A stretch of DNA of 64,000 nucleotides from Oscillospiraceae bacterium (GCA_017399765.1 JAFQBH010000008.1:34125-98124); one strand, 5' to 3'. Counted from the first letter of the stretch, positions 16,938 through 25,038 are shown. Program-made: numbers and translations. The notes: generated from the letters alone by a model not told the origin.

Positions 16938-18008
16938 ATGGAAACTCTGAAAAAATACGCAAAGAAATATTTTATCGATGCAATGTCCGCAATGGCGCTT
17001 GGTCTTTTTGCCTCGCTTTTAATCGGAACAATTTTCGGAACAGTAGGAACATACCTCGGTCCGGATTATGTTGCAAACGGATTGGTAAATGAAATCGGCG
17101 GATTTTTCAGCGAAATGAAAACATTTGCCCAAGGCGCTTCCGGAATGGCAATAGGCGTTGCCATTGCATATTCTCTTAAAGCGGACCCGCTTGTTATGTT
17201 TTCCTGCGCCGCAGTCGGAAGCCTTTCTTATTCTCTTGGCGCAACAATTCTTCTTGAAAACGGCGAAACGATTGCTTATACGGCAGGACCCGCAGGAGCT
17301 TACGTTGCGGCAATTGTTGCTGTTGAAATCGGAATGCTTGTTTCAAAGAAAACAAAAGTTGATATTCTTGTTACACCGACCGTAACGATAATTGCCGGAT
17401 ATGCAATTGCAAAATTAATTTGCCCTGCGGTTGCTTATATTATGTTCTATCTCGGAGATTTTATCAATACTGCAACAGAAATGCAGCCGTTTATTATGGG
17501 AATAATTATTTCCGTTGTTGTCGGAATGATCCTTACTCTTCCTATCTCTTCTGCGGCAATTTGCGCTATGATTGGAATAAGCGGAATTGCGGGAGGAGCT
17601 GCAACAGCCGGTTGCTGTGCCCAGATGATCGGTTTTGCGATTATAAGTTTTGCAGATAACGGCTGGGGCGGTTTTTTTGCCCAGGGACTCGGAACTTCAA
17701 TGCTCCAGATGAGCAATATTATTAAAAAACCCGCAATCTGGATTCCGCCGACGCTTGCGGCGGCTGTTACCGGCCCGATAAGCACTCTTGTTTTTAAACT
17801 TGAATGTACCGGAGTTTCCGCCGGAATGGGAACCTGCGGACTTGTAGGACCTCTCGGAACGCTTTCTGATATGGGCGGCGGAATGAATATGTGGCTTGGA
17901 ATGTCCCTTTGCTATTTTGTTCTTCCGGCAATCCTTTCTTATGTTTTCTATGCAGTTATGAAAAAAATGGGCATGATCAAAGCCGGAGATATGAAGCTCC
18001 AAAACTGA
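16938..18008 (+). CDS. PTS EIIC-like membrane transporter (PTS_EIIC_2 family)
   Basis: 356-residue polytopic protein with about nine to ten hydrophobic helices rich in Gly and Ala. The sequence, with DAMSAMALGLFASLLIGTI at the N-terminus and a glycine-rich GGAATAGCCAQMIGF stretch, fits the stand-alone IIC-like family annotated as phosphotransferase system EIIC (PF13303). No EIIA, EIIB or HPr gene is near, so PTS-type phosphoryl transfer is unproven and the substrate is unknown. It has its own promoter and is 13 bases before an HD hydrolase gene, probably one transcript. Confidence 0.72.
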   Translation: METLKKYAKKYFIDAMSAMALGLFASLLIGTIFGTVGTYLGPDYVANGLVNEIGGFFSEMKTFAQGASGMAIGVAIAYSLKADPLVMFSCAAVGSLSYSLGATILLENGETIAYTAGPAGAYVAAIVAVEIGMLVSKKTKVDILVTPTVTIIAGYAIAKLICPAVAYIMFYLGDFINTATEMQPFIMGIIISVVVGMILTLPISSAAICAMIGISGIAGGAATAGCCAQMIGFAIISFADNGWGGFFAQGLGTSMLQMSNIIKKPAIWIPPTLAAAVTGPISTLVFKLECTGVSAGMGTCGLVGPLGTLSDMGGGMNMWLGMSLCYFVLPAILSYVFYAVMKKMGMIKAGDMKLQN

Positions 18009-18021
18009 AAGGTAAAAATCC

Positions 18022-18573
18022 ATGGTAGAAAAGGCAATGATTTTTGCTTCTAAGGCGCATTGCGGAACGTTCCGGAAAGGAACAAAAATTCCCTATATAG
18101 TTCATCCTATGGAAGCCGGTGCAATAGCGGCTTCCATAACTGATGATGAAGAAGTTATTTCCGCCACAATTTTGCATGATGTTCTTGAGGACACTTTTGT
18201 TTCCGAAGAAGAAATTGAAAAAGAGTTCGGAAAAGAAGTTCTTCGCCTTGTTAAGAGCGATTCTGAAGATAAAAGGGAAGAGCTTCCTCCGGAAGAAACC
18301 TGGAAGATAAGAAAACAGGAAACAATAGATTATCTCAAAAATAAAGCGGATAAAAAAGAAAAAATCGTTGCTTTGGCGGATAAACTTTCGAACATAAGAG
18401 CCATTTACCGCGATTATGAAAAAATCGGTGATGAACTTTGGAACCGTTTTAATCAGAAAGATAAAAATGAGCACGCATGGTATTACAAAAGTTTTGTGGA
18501 GGCTTTTTCGGAACTCTCCGAAACGGCGGCTTACAGAGAATATTGCGAACTAATCAATAGAATTTTCGGATAA
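18022..18573 (+). CDS. HD-domain phosphohydrolase, SpoT/MESH1-like
   Basis: 183-residue single-domain protein related to the hydrolase half of Rel/SpoT. The metal-binding pattern is visible: HPMEAG near residue 28, the HD pair in LHDVLEDT near residue 52, and ADKLSNIRA near residue 118, followed by the helical YYKSFVEA region. By family this could hydrolyse (p)ppGpp as a small alarmone hydrolase; no synthetase domain is present. It follows the EIIC-like gene closely and is closed by a strong terminator. Confidence 0.82.
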   Translation: MVEKAMIFASKAHCGTFRKGTKIPYIVHPMEAGAIAASITDDEEVISATILHDVLEDTFVSEEEIEKEFGKEVLRLVKSDSEDKREELPPEETWKIRKQETIDYLKNKADKKEKIVALADKLSNIRAIYRDYEKIGDELWNRFNQKDKNEHAWYYKSFVEAFSELSETAAYREYCELINRIFG

Positions 18574-18612
18574 AAAAGCACCGTGCTCGGATTTGAGCAC
18601 GGTGCTTTTTTG
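18572..18612. terminator. Bidirectional terminator with TGAGCAC arm
   Basis: AAAAAAGCACCGTGCTC with its complement GAGCACGGTGCTTTTTT around a six-base loop. It serves the HD gene (plus) and yitT (minus). Confidence 0.93.
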
Positions 18613-18619
18613 TTTGATT

Positions 18620-19507
18620 TTACATTTCTTCAGGACGTTTTTTATATTTTCTTGCAGATGAAAAACCTCTTCCGCGAACTTCAGAAACTCTGCTTATGAT
18701 AATGAAACATTTTGGATCAATGCTGTGGGCAAGACGTTCAACTTTTGCAATTTCGCGGTTTGAAACGATCGACATAACAACTTCGGTTTCATAATGTTTA
18801 TAACCGGTTTCCGCATGAAGAAGGGTTACTCCGCGGTCAATCTGAGTAAGAATTGCATCGGTGATTTCCTGTGCTTTTCTTGTTACAATTTTAATTTCTG
18901 TTCTGGATTTTCCGAGAACAAGAGTTTTATCAAGGAAGAAAGTATAAACGAAAGTAAAAACAATTCCGTAAAGGATAAGATCCATGGATTTGAACATTGC
19001 AAGAAGTATTACAACAATAAAATCCATTGCATAAAGGCTTGTTGAAACGGGAATATGGAAAAGCTTATTGAGTACAAGCGGAGGGATATCCATTCCGCCG
19101 GTGGAAGCTCCGGAACGGATTACAAGTCCAAGGGCAAAACCTATTCCCACACCGCCGAGAATTGAACAAAGAAAAACATCATCCGTAAGATAGTAATCTC
19201 CGAAAACTCTGTTGCATATTTCAAGAAAAACCGGGTAGCAGAAAGAGCTTAAAATTGTTGTCATTGCGAAGGCTTTTCCAAGAATAAAATATCCCACGCA
19301 AAGCATTACAATGTTAAAAACAAGAACAAAAGCCGAAATCGGAATATGGAAAAAATATTCGACTATAAGAGCAATACCTGTTGTTCCGCCAAGAGCAATT
19401 CCGGAAGGAAGCACAAAAAGTTTAATAGTCAAAGCATAAATAATATTTCCGAAAATAATACATAAAAATGGGAAAAATTTTTGCCAGAGAGTTTTTATTT
19501 TATCCAT
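18620..19507 (-). CDS. YitT family membrane protein
   Basis: 295-residue protein with five to six N-terminal membrane helices (DUF161-type YitT membrane domain, with SGIALGGTTGIALI and RSGASTGGMDIPPL as recognisable motifs) and a soluble C-terminal DUF2179 domain (from about residue 205, KIVTRKAQEITDAIL, then GVTLLHAETGYK). Function is not established; the family is thought to be a transporter or sensor. The start is ATG at 19507 after AAAGGATTG; an in-frame ATG 16 codons upstream lacks a ribosome site. Expression appears controlled by the operator-like promoter and leader terminator upstream. Confidence 0.87.
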   Translation of the reverse strand: MDKIKTLWQKFFPFLCIIFGNIIYALTIKLFVLPSGIALGGTTGIALIVEYFFHIPISAFVLVFNIVMLCVGYFILGKAFAMTTILSSFCYPVFLEICNRVFGDYYLTDDVFLCSILGGVGIGFALGLVIRSGASTGGMDIPPLVLNKLFHIPVSTSLYAMDFIVVILLAMFKSMDLILYGIVFTFVYTFFLDKTLVLGKSRTEIKIVTRKAQEITDAILTQIDRGVTLLHAETGYKHYETEVVMSIVSNREIAKVERLAHSIDPKCFIIISRVSEVRGRGFSSARKYKKRPEEM

Positions 19508-19537
19508 TTCAACAATCCTTTCAAAAATGGTAATACA

Positions 19538-19576
19538 TAAAAAAACGTTTGCCAAGAAATTTTCCCTGACAAACGT
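19538..19576 (-). terminator. Putative leader terminator (attenuator) of yitT
   Basis: On the minus strand the yitT leader contains ACGTTTG and CAAACGT separated by 18 bases and followed by seven T, before the ribosome site. This looks like an intrinsic terminator inside the 5' UTR. The preceding part of the leader (AGGTGAAAGCCTCGATCC) could be the sensing part of an attenuator or small riboswitch, but matches no class I can name. Confidence 0.5.
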
Positions 19577-19606
19577 GGATCGAGGCTTTCACCTAATACA
19601 GCAAAT

Positions 19607-19636
19607 ATTATAACCGCTTATTCAAGCGGTTGTCAA
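19607..19636 (-). promoter_or_regulatory. yitT promoter with a palindrome filling the spacer
   Basis: On the minus strand, TTGACA (19636-19631) and TATAAT (19612-19607) are 18 bases apart. The palindrome AACCGCTT-GAAT-AAGCGGTT (19612-19631) occupies the whole spacer. Dyads placed between -35 and -10 are typical of MerR-family regulated promoters, but a repressor site is equally possible. No T run follows, so it is not a terminator of the upstream gene. Confidence 0.65.
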
Positions 19637-19641
19637 GCTAT

Positions 19642-20322
19642 TTATAAATAATATTTTATTTCATTTTTTCTTCCGGGAACAAGATAAGCTTTCATGAACC
19701 AAAGGGTTTTGAATTCAAGCGCATTTTCGGGACAAACGGTTACACAGCGAAGGCACCGAATGCAGTTTTTTCCGATTATTCCGTTTTCAATTGCGCCCAT
19801 CGGGCAATTTTCGGTGCATATTCCGCAGTTAGTGCATTTTTCATTATGCTCGATTTTAACTCCGATTCTTGTTCTCCTTGCCGGAATAAAATCTGCGTAA
19901 AAATCTTTGTGCGCACTTTTTACAGATGCTTTTTGCGGCTGTTTAATTCTTTCAAAAAAAGGGACAAGGGAATCTAAATCAAAATCATCGGGTTCGGAAA
20001 GAAAGCTGTGACCGCATGGAACGCAAACTCCGCCGATAAATTCTGCATTTGTCAATTTTACGGCATCTTCAATAACGTTTCCGTAAGATTTTCTGCCGTA
20101 AGTTGCAGCAAAAGCAACTTTTTTTGCAGCAAGTTTCGGAAGAAAATCTTTTACCGGATCCGGAAGATTCTGACAATAAACCGGAAAAAGAACAATGGCG
20201 TTTTCCGCGGAAAAATCATTTGTTTCAATGATATTTTCGGCGGCAATTCCAAGCTTTTTTTCGAAAAATTCGGCAAGGCGTTTTGTTTTTCCGCTTCCGG
20301 AAAAATAAAAAATTCGGTTCAT
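19642..20322 (-). CDS. EFR1 family flavodoxin-ferredoxin fusion
   Basis: 226-residue redox protein. The N-terminal part is a flavodoxin-like domain beginning IFYFSGSGKTKRLAE (FMN phosphate loop), with AATYGRKSYGN in the middle. The C-terminal part carries two 4Fe-4S clusters: CTNCGICTENCP and CIRCLRCVTVCP. It should act as an electron carrier in the cytoplasm. The start ATG 20322 follows AAGGAG and overlaps the stop of the PP-loop gene by four bases, so both proteins are made together; the PP-loop enzyme may be its redox partner, which is inference. Confidence 0.88.
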   Translation of the reverse strand: MNRIFYFSGSGKTKRLAEFFEKKLGIAAENIIETNDFSAENAIVLFPVYCQNLPDPVKDFLPKLAAKKVAFAATYGRKSYGNVIEDAVKLTNAEFIGGVCVPCGHSFLSEPDDFDLDSLVPFFERIKQPQKASVKSAHKDFYADFIPARRTRIGVKIEHNEKCTNCGICTENCPMGAIENGIIGKNCIRCLRCVTVCPENALEFKTLWFMKAYLVPGRKNEIKYYL

Positions 20323-21722
20323 TTTTTCTCCTTGAAATATTCGCACATAATGGAACATTCCGGTATTTCTTCGAGAGAAAAACCGAGGAAGTGTTCCATT
20401 TCATACATAATTTCTTCTTTTGAATTAAGGTTGTTTCTGCTAGCAAGAGAAATTTCAAGCGCGCTGAAAGGAATCATCTTGCTTCTGCAGTTATAAAAAC
20501 GGATAAACTGGGAATGATCCTTGCATCTTTCAATTTTACAGCTTGTATGCAAAGCTTTTTTATCAGAAGCCGGAGGTACCCAGCCGCATTCTTCAACAAG
20601 GATTTTTTTAATGTTTTTCCAGTCATATTTCCCATCGCAAATTTCATCAAAATCCAGATGAACAAAAGCGGGAATATTTCCGGAACGGGAAGAACTTCGG
20701 ATTGCTTTTTTAAAAGGCGGAAGAAGTTCCGGAACTTCGGAAATAGCTTTGACTATGTTCGAAACAAGCGGGTTGGAATATCCGAAAAAATCCATAACAA
20801 TGCTGCTTTTTTTTGAAAGTTGCTTCATTGTCATAAGCGTCTGAATTTGACCGGATTTTAACGGAGGATGTAAGGTTATAATTCTTACGAAATTTATAAG
20901 CCCGGAAAGGAATTTGTTTTCGCCGAGATGATAAACAAATTTGGGTGCCATATGATTATAATAAAGCCCGAGCATCTGTACCGGTTCGTTTCCCGCCATA
21001 AAATACGGAATTTTGTTTGCAACAAGTTCCGGATAAAAAAGAATATATGCAAGGGAAGGGCAGGCGCAAGTGTTTTCGCTAAGTTCATAAAGTTTTGTAT
21101 AAATTTTACGAAGGTCGTTATCGGACATTTTTCTTGTTATGAACTCAACGTTTGAAAAACATTTTTTTGCGTTTTCAATGCTTTGTTTTGCGCTTTCGGA
21201 AATAAAAGGAATTTCCCAGGTCAACGCAAGAACGCGGAGCTTTTTGACCTTTGCAAGATAATAAAGCAAAAAAGTTGAATCTTTTCCGCCGGTATAAAAA
21301 AGCGCCACATCAAAACGGGATTTGTCGGAATGAGGAATATCTTTTATGATTGGAACAACGCTTTTCAGATGTTCGGTTTCTTTTGCACTGCGGCACATTG
21401 GACAAAGTCCGTTTTCATCAAATTCAAGACCCGGAATTATAAAATCGTTTGCGCAGCAATTTTTACAAAAATGTGCTTCTTTTATTGATTTTGGAATTTT
21501 GATCAGTTTTTCTTCGGTAACAATCTGATTTTTCAAAAGATTTCCGAGAATCTTTTTTTCGCTTTCAGAAAGTTCTTTCGGAAGGGAAGAGATAATTTCT
21601 TTTTGCTTTCCGGAAATTTTTACGGAATTTTTAAAAAGATTTTTTCCGCTTTGCAAACCATAATAATAAAGTTCTTTTCCTTCAAGTTTCCAGCGGTTTT
21701 GAAGAAAATATTTTTCCGACAA
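20319..21722 (-). CDS. PP-loop ATP pyrophosphatase, N-acetyl sugar amidotransferase-like
   Basis: 467-residue protein with the PP-loop YTGGKDSTF near residue 146 (SGGxDS variant), preceded by a zinc-knuckle of the type seen in N-acetyl sugar amidotransferases (WbpG/PseA): CKNCC...PGLEFDENGLCPMC at residues 85-110. More cysteines (TCACPS, SCKIERCKDH) lie in the middle and C-terminal parts. These enzymes activate a carbonyl or acid by adenylation and transfer nitrogen or sulfur. No HisH/HisF-like partner or sugar gene is nearby. Start is TTG 21722, eight bases after GGGAGG; the in-frame GTG at 21737 overlaps that site. Confidence 0.7.
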   Translation of the reverse strand: MSEKYFLQNRWKLEGKELYYYGLQSGKNLFKNSVKISGKQKEIISSLPKELSESEKKILGNLLKNQIVTEEKLIKIPKSIKEAHFCKNCCANDFIIPGLEFDENGLCPMCRSAKETEHLKSVVPIIKDIPHSDKSRFDVALFYTGGKDSTFLLYYLAKVKKLRVLALTWEIPFISESAKQSIENAKKCFSNVEFITRKMSDNDLRKIYTKLYELSENTCACPSLAYILFYPELVANKIPYFMAGNEPVQMLGLYYNHMAPKFVYHLGENKFLSGLINFVRIITLHPPLKSGQIQTLMTMKQLSKKSSIVMDFFGYSNPLVSNIVKAISEVPELLPPFKKAIRSSSRSGNIPAFVHLDFDEICDGKYDWKNIKKILVEECGWVPPASDKKALHTSCKIERCKDHSQFIRFYNCRSKMIPFSALEISLASRNNLNSKEEIMYEMEHFLGFSLEEIPECSIMCEYFKEKK

Positions 21723-21811
21723 AAAATCACCTCCCACAGTTTATATTTTTATAATAACTCATTTTCAAATTGTTTTCAACAAAACGGAAAAAATGGAATA
21801 ATCAGCATAAC

Positions 21812-21847
21812 AAAAAATCTCCTGAACAGTTGTTCAGGAGATTTTTT
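21812..21847. terminator. Terminator of the tRNA-fMet gene
   Basis: AAAAAATCTCCTGAAC with its complement around a four-base loop and T/A tracts at both ends, directly next to the tRNA 3' end. Confidence 0.9.
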
Positions 21848-21848
21848 C

Positions 21849-21925
<77 letters not shown>

Positions 21926-21952
21926 ATATATGCAATTTTTGAGTGCTTGACT

Positions 21953-21981
21953 ATTATACTACATCAAAAAGAAAATTGCAA
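21953..21981 (-). promoter_or_regulatory. Promoter of tRNA-fMet
   Basis: On the minus strand TTGCAA (21981-21976), 17-base spacer and TATAAT (21958-21953), 28 bases before the tRNA 5' end. Confidence 0.75.
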
Positions 21982-21999
21982 GTGTTTTTTAAAAATATT

Positions 22000-22431
22000 T
22001 TAAATATTTTTTTCCATCCAATAGCAAGGGCAAGCTTCGCTGTAAACGGTGCGGTCTTCGGTTTTTACAAAACCACATTTTTCATAAAAACCAACAGCAT
22101 GGCCTTCCGCAAGAAGAAGGGCTTTTTTGCCGCCTTTAAGTTTTGCGGCGGTTTCAAGAGCCGCAATTACGGACATTCCGACATGTTCACCGCGATAGGG
22201 CTTAAGAACAGCGATTCTGCCAAAAATAAAAGTATCTTCACGACCTTTGGGGTCGGGGAAATATCTTCCGGTGGCGACACATTTATCTTCATCATAAAGG
22301 GTTACATATTCACAGATTTTATCGGTATCGTCAAATTCATTCTGAAATTTTTGTTCCGCAACAAAAACAGCAAGGCGAACGGAATAGGCATCTTTCTGGT
22401 TATCTTTAATTTTAACGGTAAGCTGTGACAT
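22000..22431 (-). CDS. GNAT family N-acetyltransferase
   Basis: 143-residue acetyltransferase of the ElaA/YjcF-like GNAT group. The segment SVRLAVFVAEQKF near the N-terminus is the characteristic GNAT opening in this group (R-x-x-VF-V-x-EQ), followed by ATGRYF and the acetyl-CoA pyrophosphate loop region GRIAVLKPYRGEHVGMSVI. The C-terminal HAVGFYEKCGF is the conserved motif B. Substrate is unknown. The gene has GAAGGAGTG before ATG and stands alone between the tRNA and the nth promoter. Confidence 0.85.
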   Translation of the reverse strand: MSQLTVKIKDNQKDAYSVRLAVFVAEQKFQNEFDDTDKICEYVTLYDEDKCVATGRYFPDPKGREDTFIFGRIAVLKPYRGEHVGMSVIAALETAAKLKGGKKALLLAEGHAVGFYEKCGFVKTEDRTVYSEACPCYWMEKNI

Positions 22432-22521
22432 ATGTTATACACTCCTTCAACCGATTTATACTTATATAATAATCTTTTTGGAAATAATTTGCAAGCCTTA
22501 TTTTGTTATTCGTTCTAAAAC

Positions 22522-22554
22522 TTGACAACATAAATCAAATAGAATATTCTATTT
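22522..22554 (+). promoter_or_regulatory. nth promoter with an 18-bp palindrome over the -10
   Basis: TTGACA at 22522-22527, 17-base spacer, TATTCT at 22545-22550. The -10 lies inside the perfect 18-bp palindrome AAATAGAATATTCTATTT (22537-22554). The position suggests a repressor operator. It is not the Gram-positive LexA consensus (GAAC-N4-GTTC type). Confidence 0.65.
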
Positions 22555-22577
22555 AATAAAGAAACGGAGGGATTGTT

Positions 22578-23216
22578 TTGGATAAAAAAGAACTTGCCGC
22601 AAAAGCGGTTGAACTCCTTAAAAAAGAATACCCGGATGCGCTTTGTTCTCTTACATATACAAAACCGCATGAACTTCTTTTTGCAACAAGACTTGCGGCA
22701 CAATGCACAGACGCAAGAGTGAATATTGTTGCACCGGTACTTTATGAAAAATATCCAACTATAGAAGCTCTTGCGGAAGCCGATGAACAGGATATAAGCG
22801 ATATAATCCGTTCCTGCGGATTTTATAAAACAAAAGCACATGATATTTCCCTTGCTTCAAAAATGCTGGTAAATGAATATGGCGGAATCGTTCCGGATAC
22901 GGTTGAAGAGCTTATAAAGCTTCCGGGAATCGGAAGAAAAACGGCTAATCTTGTTGTTGGCGATATTTATGGAAAGCCGGCTGTTGTCTGCGATACCCAT
23001 TGCATAAGAATTACAAATCTGCTTGGTTTTACCACAACAAAGGACCCTGCAAAATGTGAAATTCAGCTTCGTGACATACTTGATCCGAAAGAATCGAACA
23101 ATTTCTGCCATAGATTGGTGCTTCACGGAAGAGCTGTTTGCATAGCAAGAAGACCCCAATGCGACAAATGTGTACTCAAAGAAATTTGTGAGCATGCTCA
23201 AAAAACAACAGAATGA
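22578..23216 (+). CDS. nth: Endonuclease III
   Basis: Base-excision-repair glycosylase/AP lyase for oxidised pyrimidines. The 212-residue protein has the helix-hairpin-helix LPGIGRKTANLV with the catalytic Lys, the catalytic Asp in VCDTHCIRI, and the C-terminal 4Fe-4S pattern C-x6-C-x2-C-x5-C (CIARRPQCDKCVLKEIC). Length is standard. The start is TTG 22578, seven bases after GGAGGGA. It follows an operator-like promoter and may be read through into the DUF1858 gene. Confidence 0.95.
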   Translation: MDKKELAAKAVELLKKEYPDALCSLTYTKPHELLFATRLAAQCTDARVNIVAPVLYEKYPTIEALAEADEQDISDIIRSCGFYKTKAHDISLASKMLVNEYGGIVPDTVEELIKLPGIGRKTANLVVGDIYGKPAVVCDTHCIRITNLLGFTTTKDPAKCEIQLRDILDPKESNNFCHRLVLHGRAVCIARRPQCDKCVLKEICEHAQKTTE

Positions 23217-23299
23217 TTTTTAAAATAATATTGAAAATAAATCTTTTGGGAATTATAATATAGACATAATTAATAAAACTGTTGAAGGAGATTTTTAAA

Positions 23300-23512
23300 A
23301 TGGCATATCAGGTTACCAAAGATTCCATTATCGGAGATGTTCTTGATTACGATAAAGATACCGGCGTATTCTTCCTCGAAATGGGAATGCATTGTCTCGG
23401 TTGTCCGATGTCCCGCGGTGAAAGCATTGAAGAAGCCTGTGAAGTACACGGAGTCAAATGCGAAGATATAATAGCCAAGATAAACAAATATTTTGAAGAA
23501 AAAGAAAATTGA
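23300..23512 (+). CDS. DUF1858 domain protein
   Basis: 70-residue protein made up of a single DUF1858 domain (the ScdA N-terminal-like, hydrid cluster associated domain). The conserved core is MGMHCLGCPMSRGESIEEAC with the Cys-x2-Cys pair, ending in a helical acidic tail. Such proteins are common in anaerobes and are thought to bind metal or work in iron-sulfur repair; this is family knowledge, not shown here. ATG 23300 is used because GAAGGAG precedes it at nine bases. Confidence 0.85.
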   Translation: MAYQVTKDSIIGDVLDYDKDTGVFFLEMGMHCLGCPMSRGESIEEACEVHGVKCEDIIAKINKYFEEKEN

Positions 23513-23521
23513 TTAAAAAAT

Positions 23522-23546
23522 CCGGCAGCCATGAGTTTCACGGCTG
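23522..23546 (+). terminator. Weak hairpin between the DUF1858 gene and trmK
   Basis: GGCAGCC with GGCTGCC around an 11-base loop; the T tract after it is poor (TTAAGTTTT), so termination may be partial. Confidence 0.4.
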
Positions 23547-23578
23547 CCTTAAGTTTTATATGAAACGAGGAAATTGTT

Positions 23579-24277
23579 TTGGAAAAGCTTGATTTAAGGC
23601 TTGCTGCTGCCGCTGATTTTGTAAAAGAAGGAACAGTAGCGGCAGATGTCGGAACCGATCATGGATATCTTATTTGTTATCTTTTAAATGAAGGGATCTG
23701 TACCCGCGGTTTTGCAACCGATATAAACATAAAGCCTCTTGAAAGCGCAAGAAAGCTTATCAGGGAAATGGATCTTGAAAACGAAATTGAAACCGTTCTG
23801 ACAGACGGACTTAAAGGACTTCCGGAAGACGAAATCGACGAAGTCCTTATCTGCGGAATGGGCGGAGAAACCATTATAGGAATCCTTGAAGATGCAAAAT
23901 GGGTAAAAAGTGAAAAAGTGCATCTCGTTCTTCAGCCTATGTCAAGAGCGGATATGCTTCGCCGCTGGCTTTGTGAAAACGGCTGGAGCATCGATGCGGA
24001 AAAAGCGGTTGAAGTTGAAAAACATCTTTATACCGTAATCAGCGCGGATTATATCGGCGGAAGTGAGACTCCGGACGACCTTTATTGCCTTACCGGTGAG
24101 CTTCTTGGTCAAAATGATGAATTTGCATTAAAATATGTACGCTGGCAGGCAAACATACAGCGCGGAATTGCTTCCGGACTTTTGCGTTCGGAAAAGGAAA
24201 AGGAACACGCTCTTGTTCATATCCAGCTTGCGGATATGCTTGATGAACAGGCGGACGAAACGGAGAATGATTTATGA
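23579..24277 (+). CDS. trmK: tRNA (adenine22-N1)-methyltransferase
   Basis: SAM-dependent methylation of A22 in tRNA. The 232-residue protein has the Rossmann motif VAADVGTDHGYL (about 21-32), the acidic second strand FATDINIKPL, and ICGMGGETI near residue 90, which together are characteristic of TrmK (YqfN). The start is TTG 23579 after GAGG. The ATG of the Nif3-like gene overlaps its stop by four bases, the same pairing (trmK-yqfO) as in Bacillus and many Firmicutes. Confidence 0.92.
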   Translation: MEKLDLRLAAAADFVKEGTVAADVGTDHGYLICYLLNEGICTRGFATDINIKPLESARKLIREMDLENEIETVLTDGLKGLPEDEIDEVLICGMGGETIIGILEDAKWVKSEKVHLVLQPMSRADMLRRWLCENGWSIDAEKAVEVEKHLYTVISADYIGGSETPDDLYCLTGELLGQNDEFALKYVRWQANIQRGIASGLLRSEKEKEHALVHIQLADMLDEQADETENDL

Positions 24278-25038
24278 GCAAAATAATAGATTTTTATAAT
24301 TACATTGATAAAATCGCTCCATTTGAAACTCAGGAAAGCTGGGATAATTCGGGTTTTCTTGTCGGTGACGGAAACAGAATAGTTAAGAAAGTTCTGCTTG
24401 CCCTCGATGTAACCGAACCCGTTCTTAATGAAGCAGAAGAAAAAGGCGCAGAACTTATAATAAGTCACCACCCGGTAATTTTCGGTGCACTCAAAGAATT
24501 TCATCCGAATAATATCGCTTTTCTTGCGGCTGAAAAAGGAATTGCCGTTATCAGCGCCCACACCTGCCTTGATATTGCCGAAGGCGGAGTGAACGATTGT
24601 CTTGCGGCAGCTCTTGAACTTAAAAACACTGTAAAAGTCGATGACGGTGAAGGCCTTATGAGAATGGGCGAACTTGAAAACGAACTTTCATGCGAGGAAT
24701 TTATAAATCACGTTGCAAAAAAACTCAATGTAGGCGGAATAAAATATACCCCCACCGAAAAAATGATAAAAAAAGTTGCTGTTTGCGGCGGAAGCGGCGG
24801 AGATCTTTTTGATTTTGCAATTTCTGCGGGAGCAGATGCCTATGTTACCGCAAATATCAAACATAACCTTTGGATCGAAATGAGAAGAAAAGGATTCTGC
24901 GTTCTTGATGCGGGACATTTCTGCACGGAAAATACCGTAATAGAACCTCTTGCAAAAAAACTTTCCGAAGAATTTAAAGATACCGAAATAATCGTTTCAG
25001 AAGTTTCTGAAGATCCTGCCAGATACTGGGCAAAATAA
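24274..25038 (+). CDS. Nif3-like dinuclear metal centre protein (YqfO family)
   Basis: 254-residue NIF3/DUF34 protein. Metal-binding residues visible are the His pair in ISHHPVIFG (about 68), SAHTCLDIA (about 98) and the C-terminal GHFCTEN (about 212). It lacks the large central PII-like insert of longer Bacillus YqfO. It may be a GTP cyclohydrolase-like or metal chaperone protein; the role of the family remains unsettled. Translation is coupled to trmK. Confidence 0.9.
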   Translation: MSKIIDFYNYIDKIAPFETQESWDNSGFLVGDGNRIVKKVLLALDVTEPVLNEAEEKGAELIISHHPVIFGALKEFHPNNIAFLAAEKGIAVISAHTCLDIAEGGVNDCLAAALELKNTVKVDDGEGLMRMGELENELSCEEFINHVAKKLNVGGIKYTPTEKMIKKVAVCGGSGGDLFDFAISAGADAYVTANIKHNLWIEMRRKGFCVLDAGHFCTENTVIEPLAKKLSEEFKDTEIIVSEVSEDPARYWAK

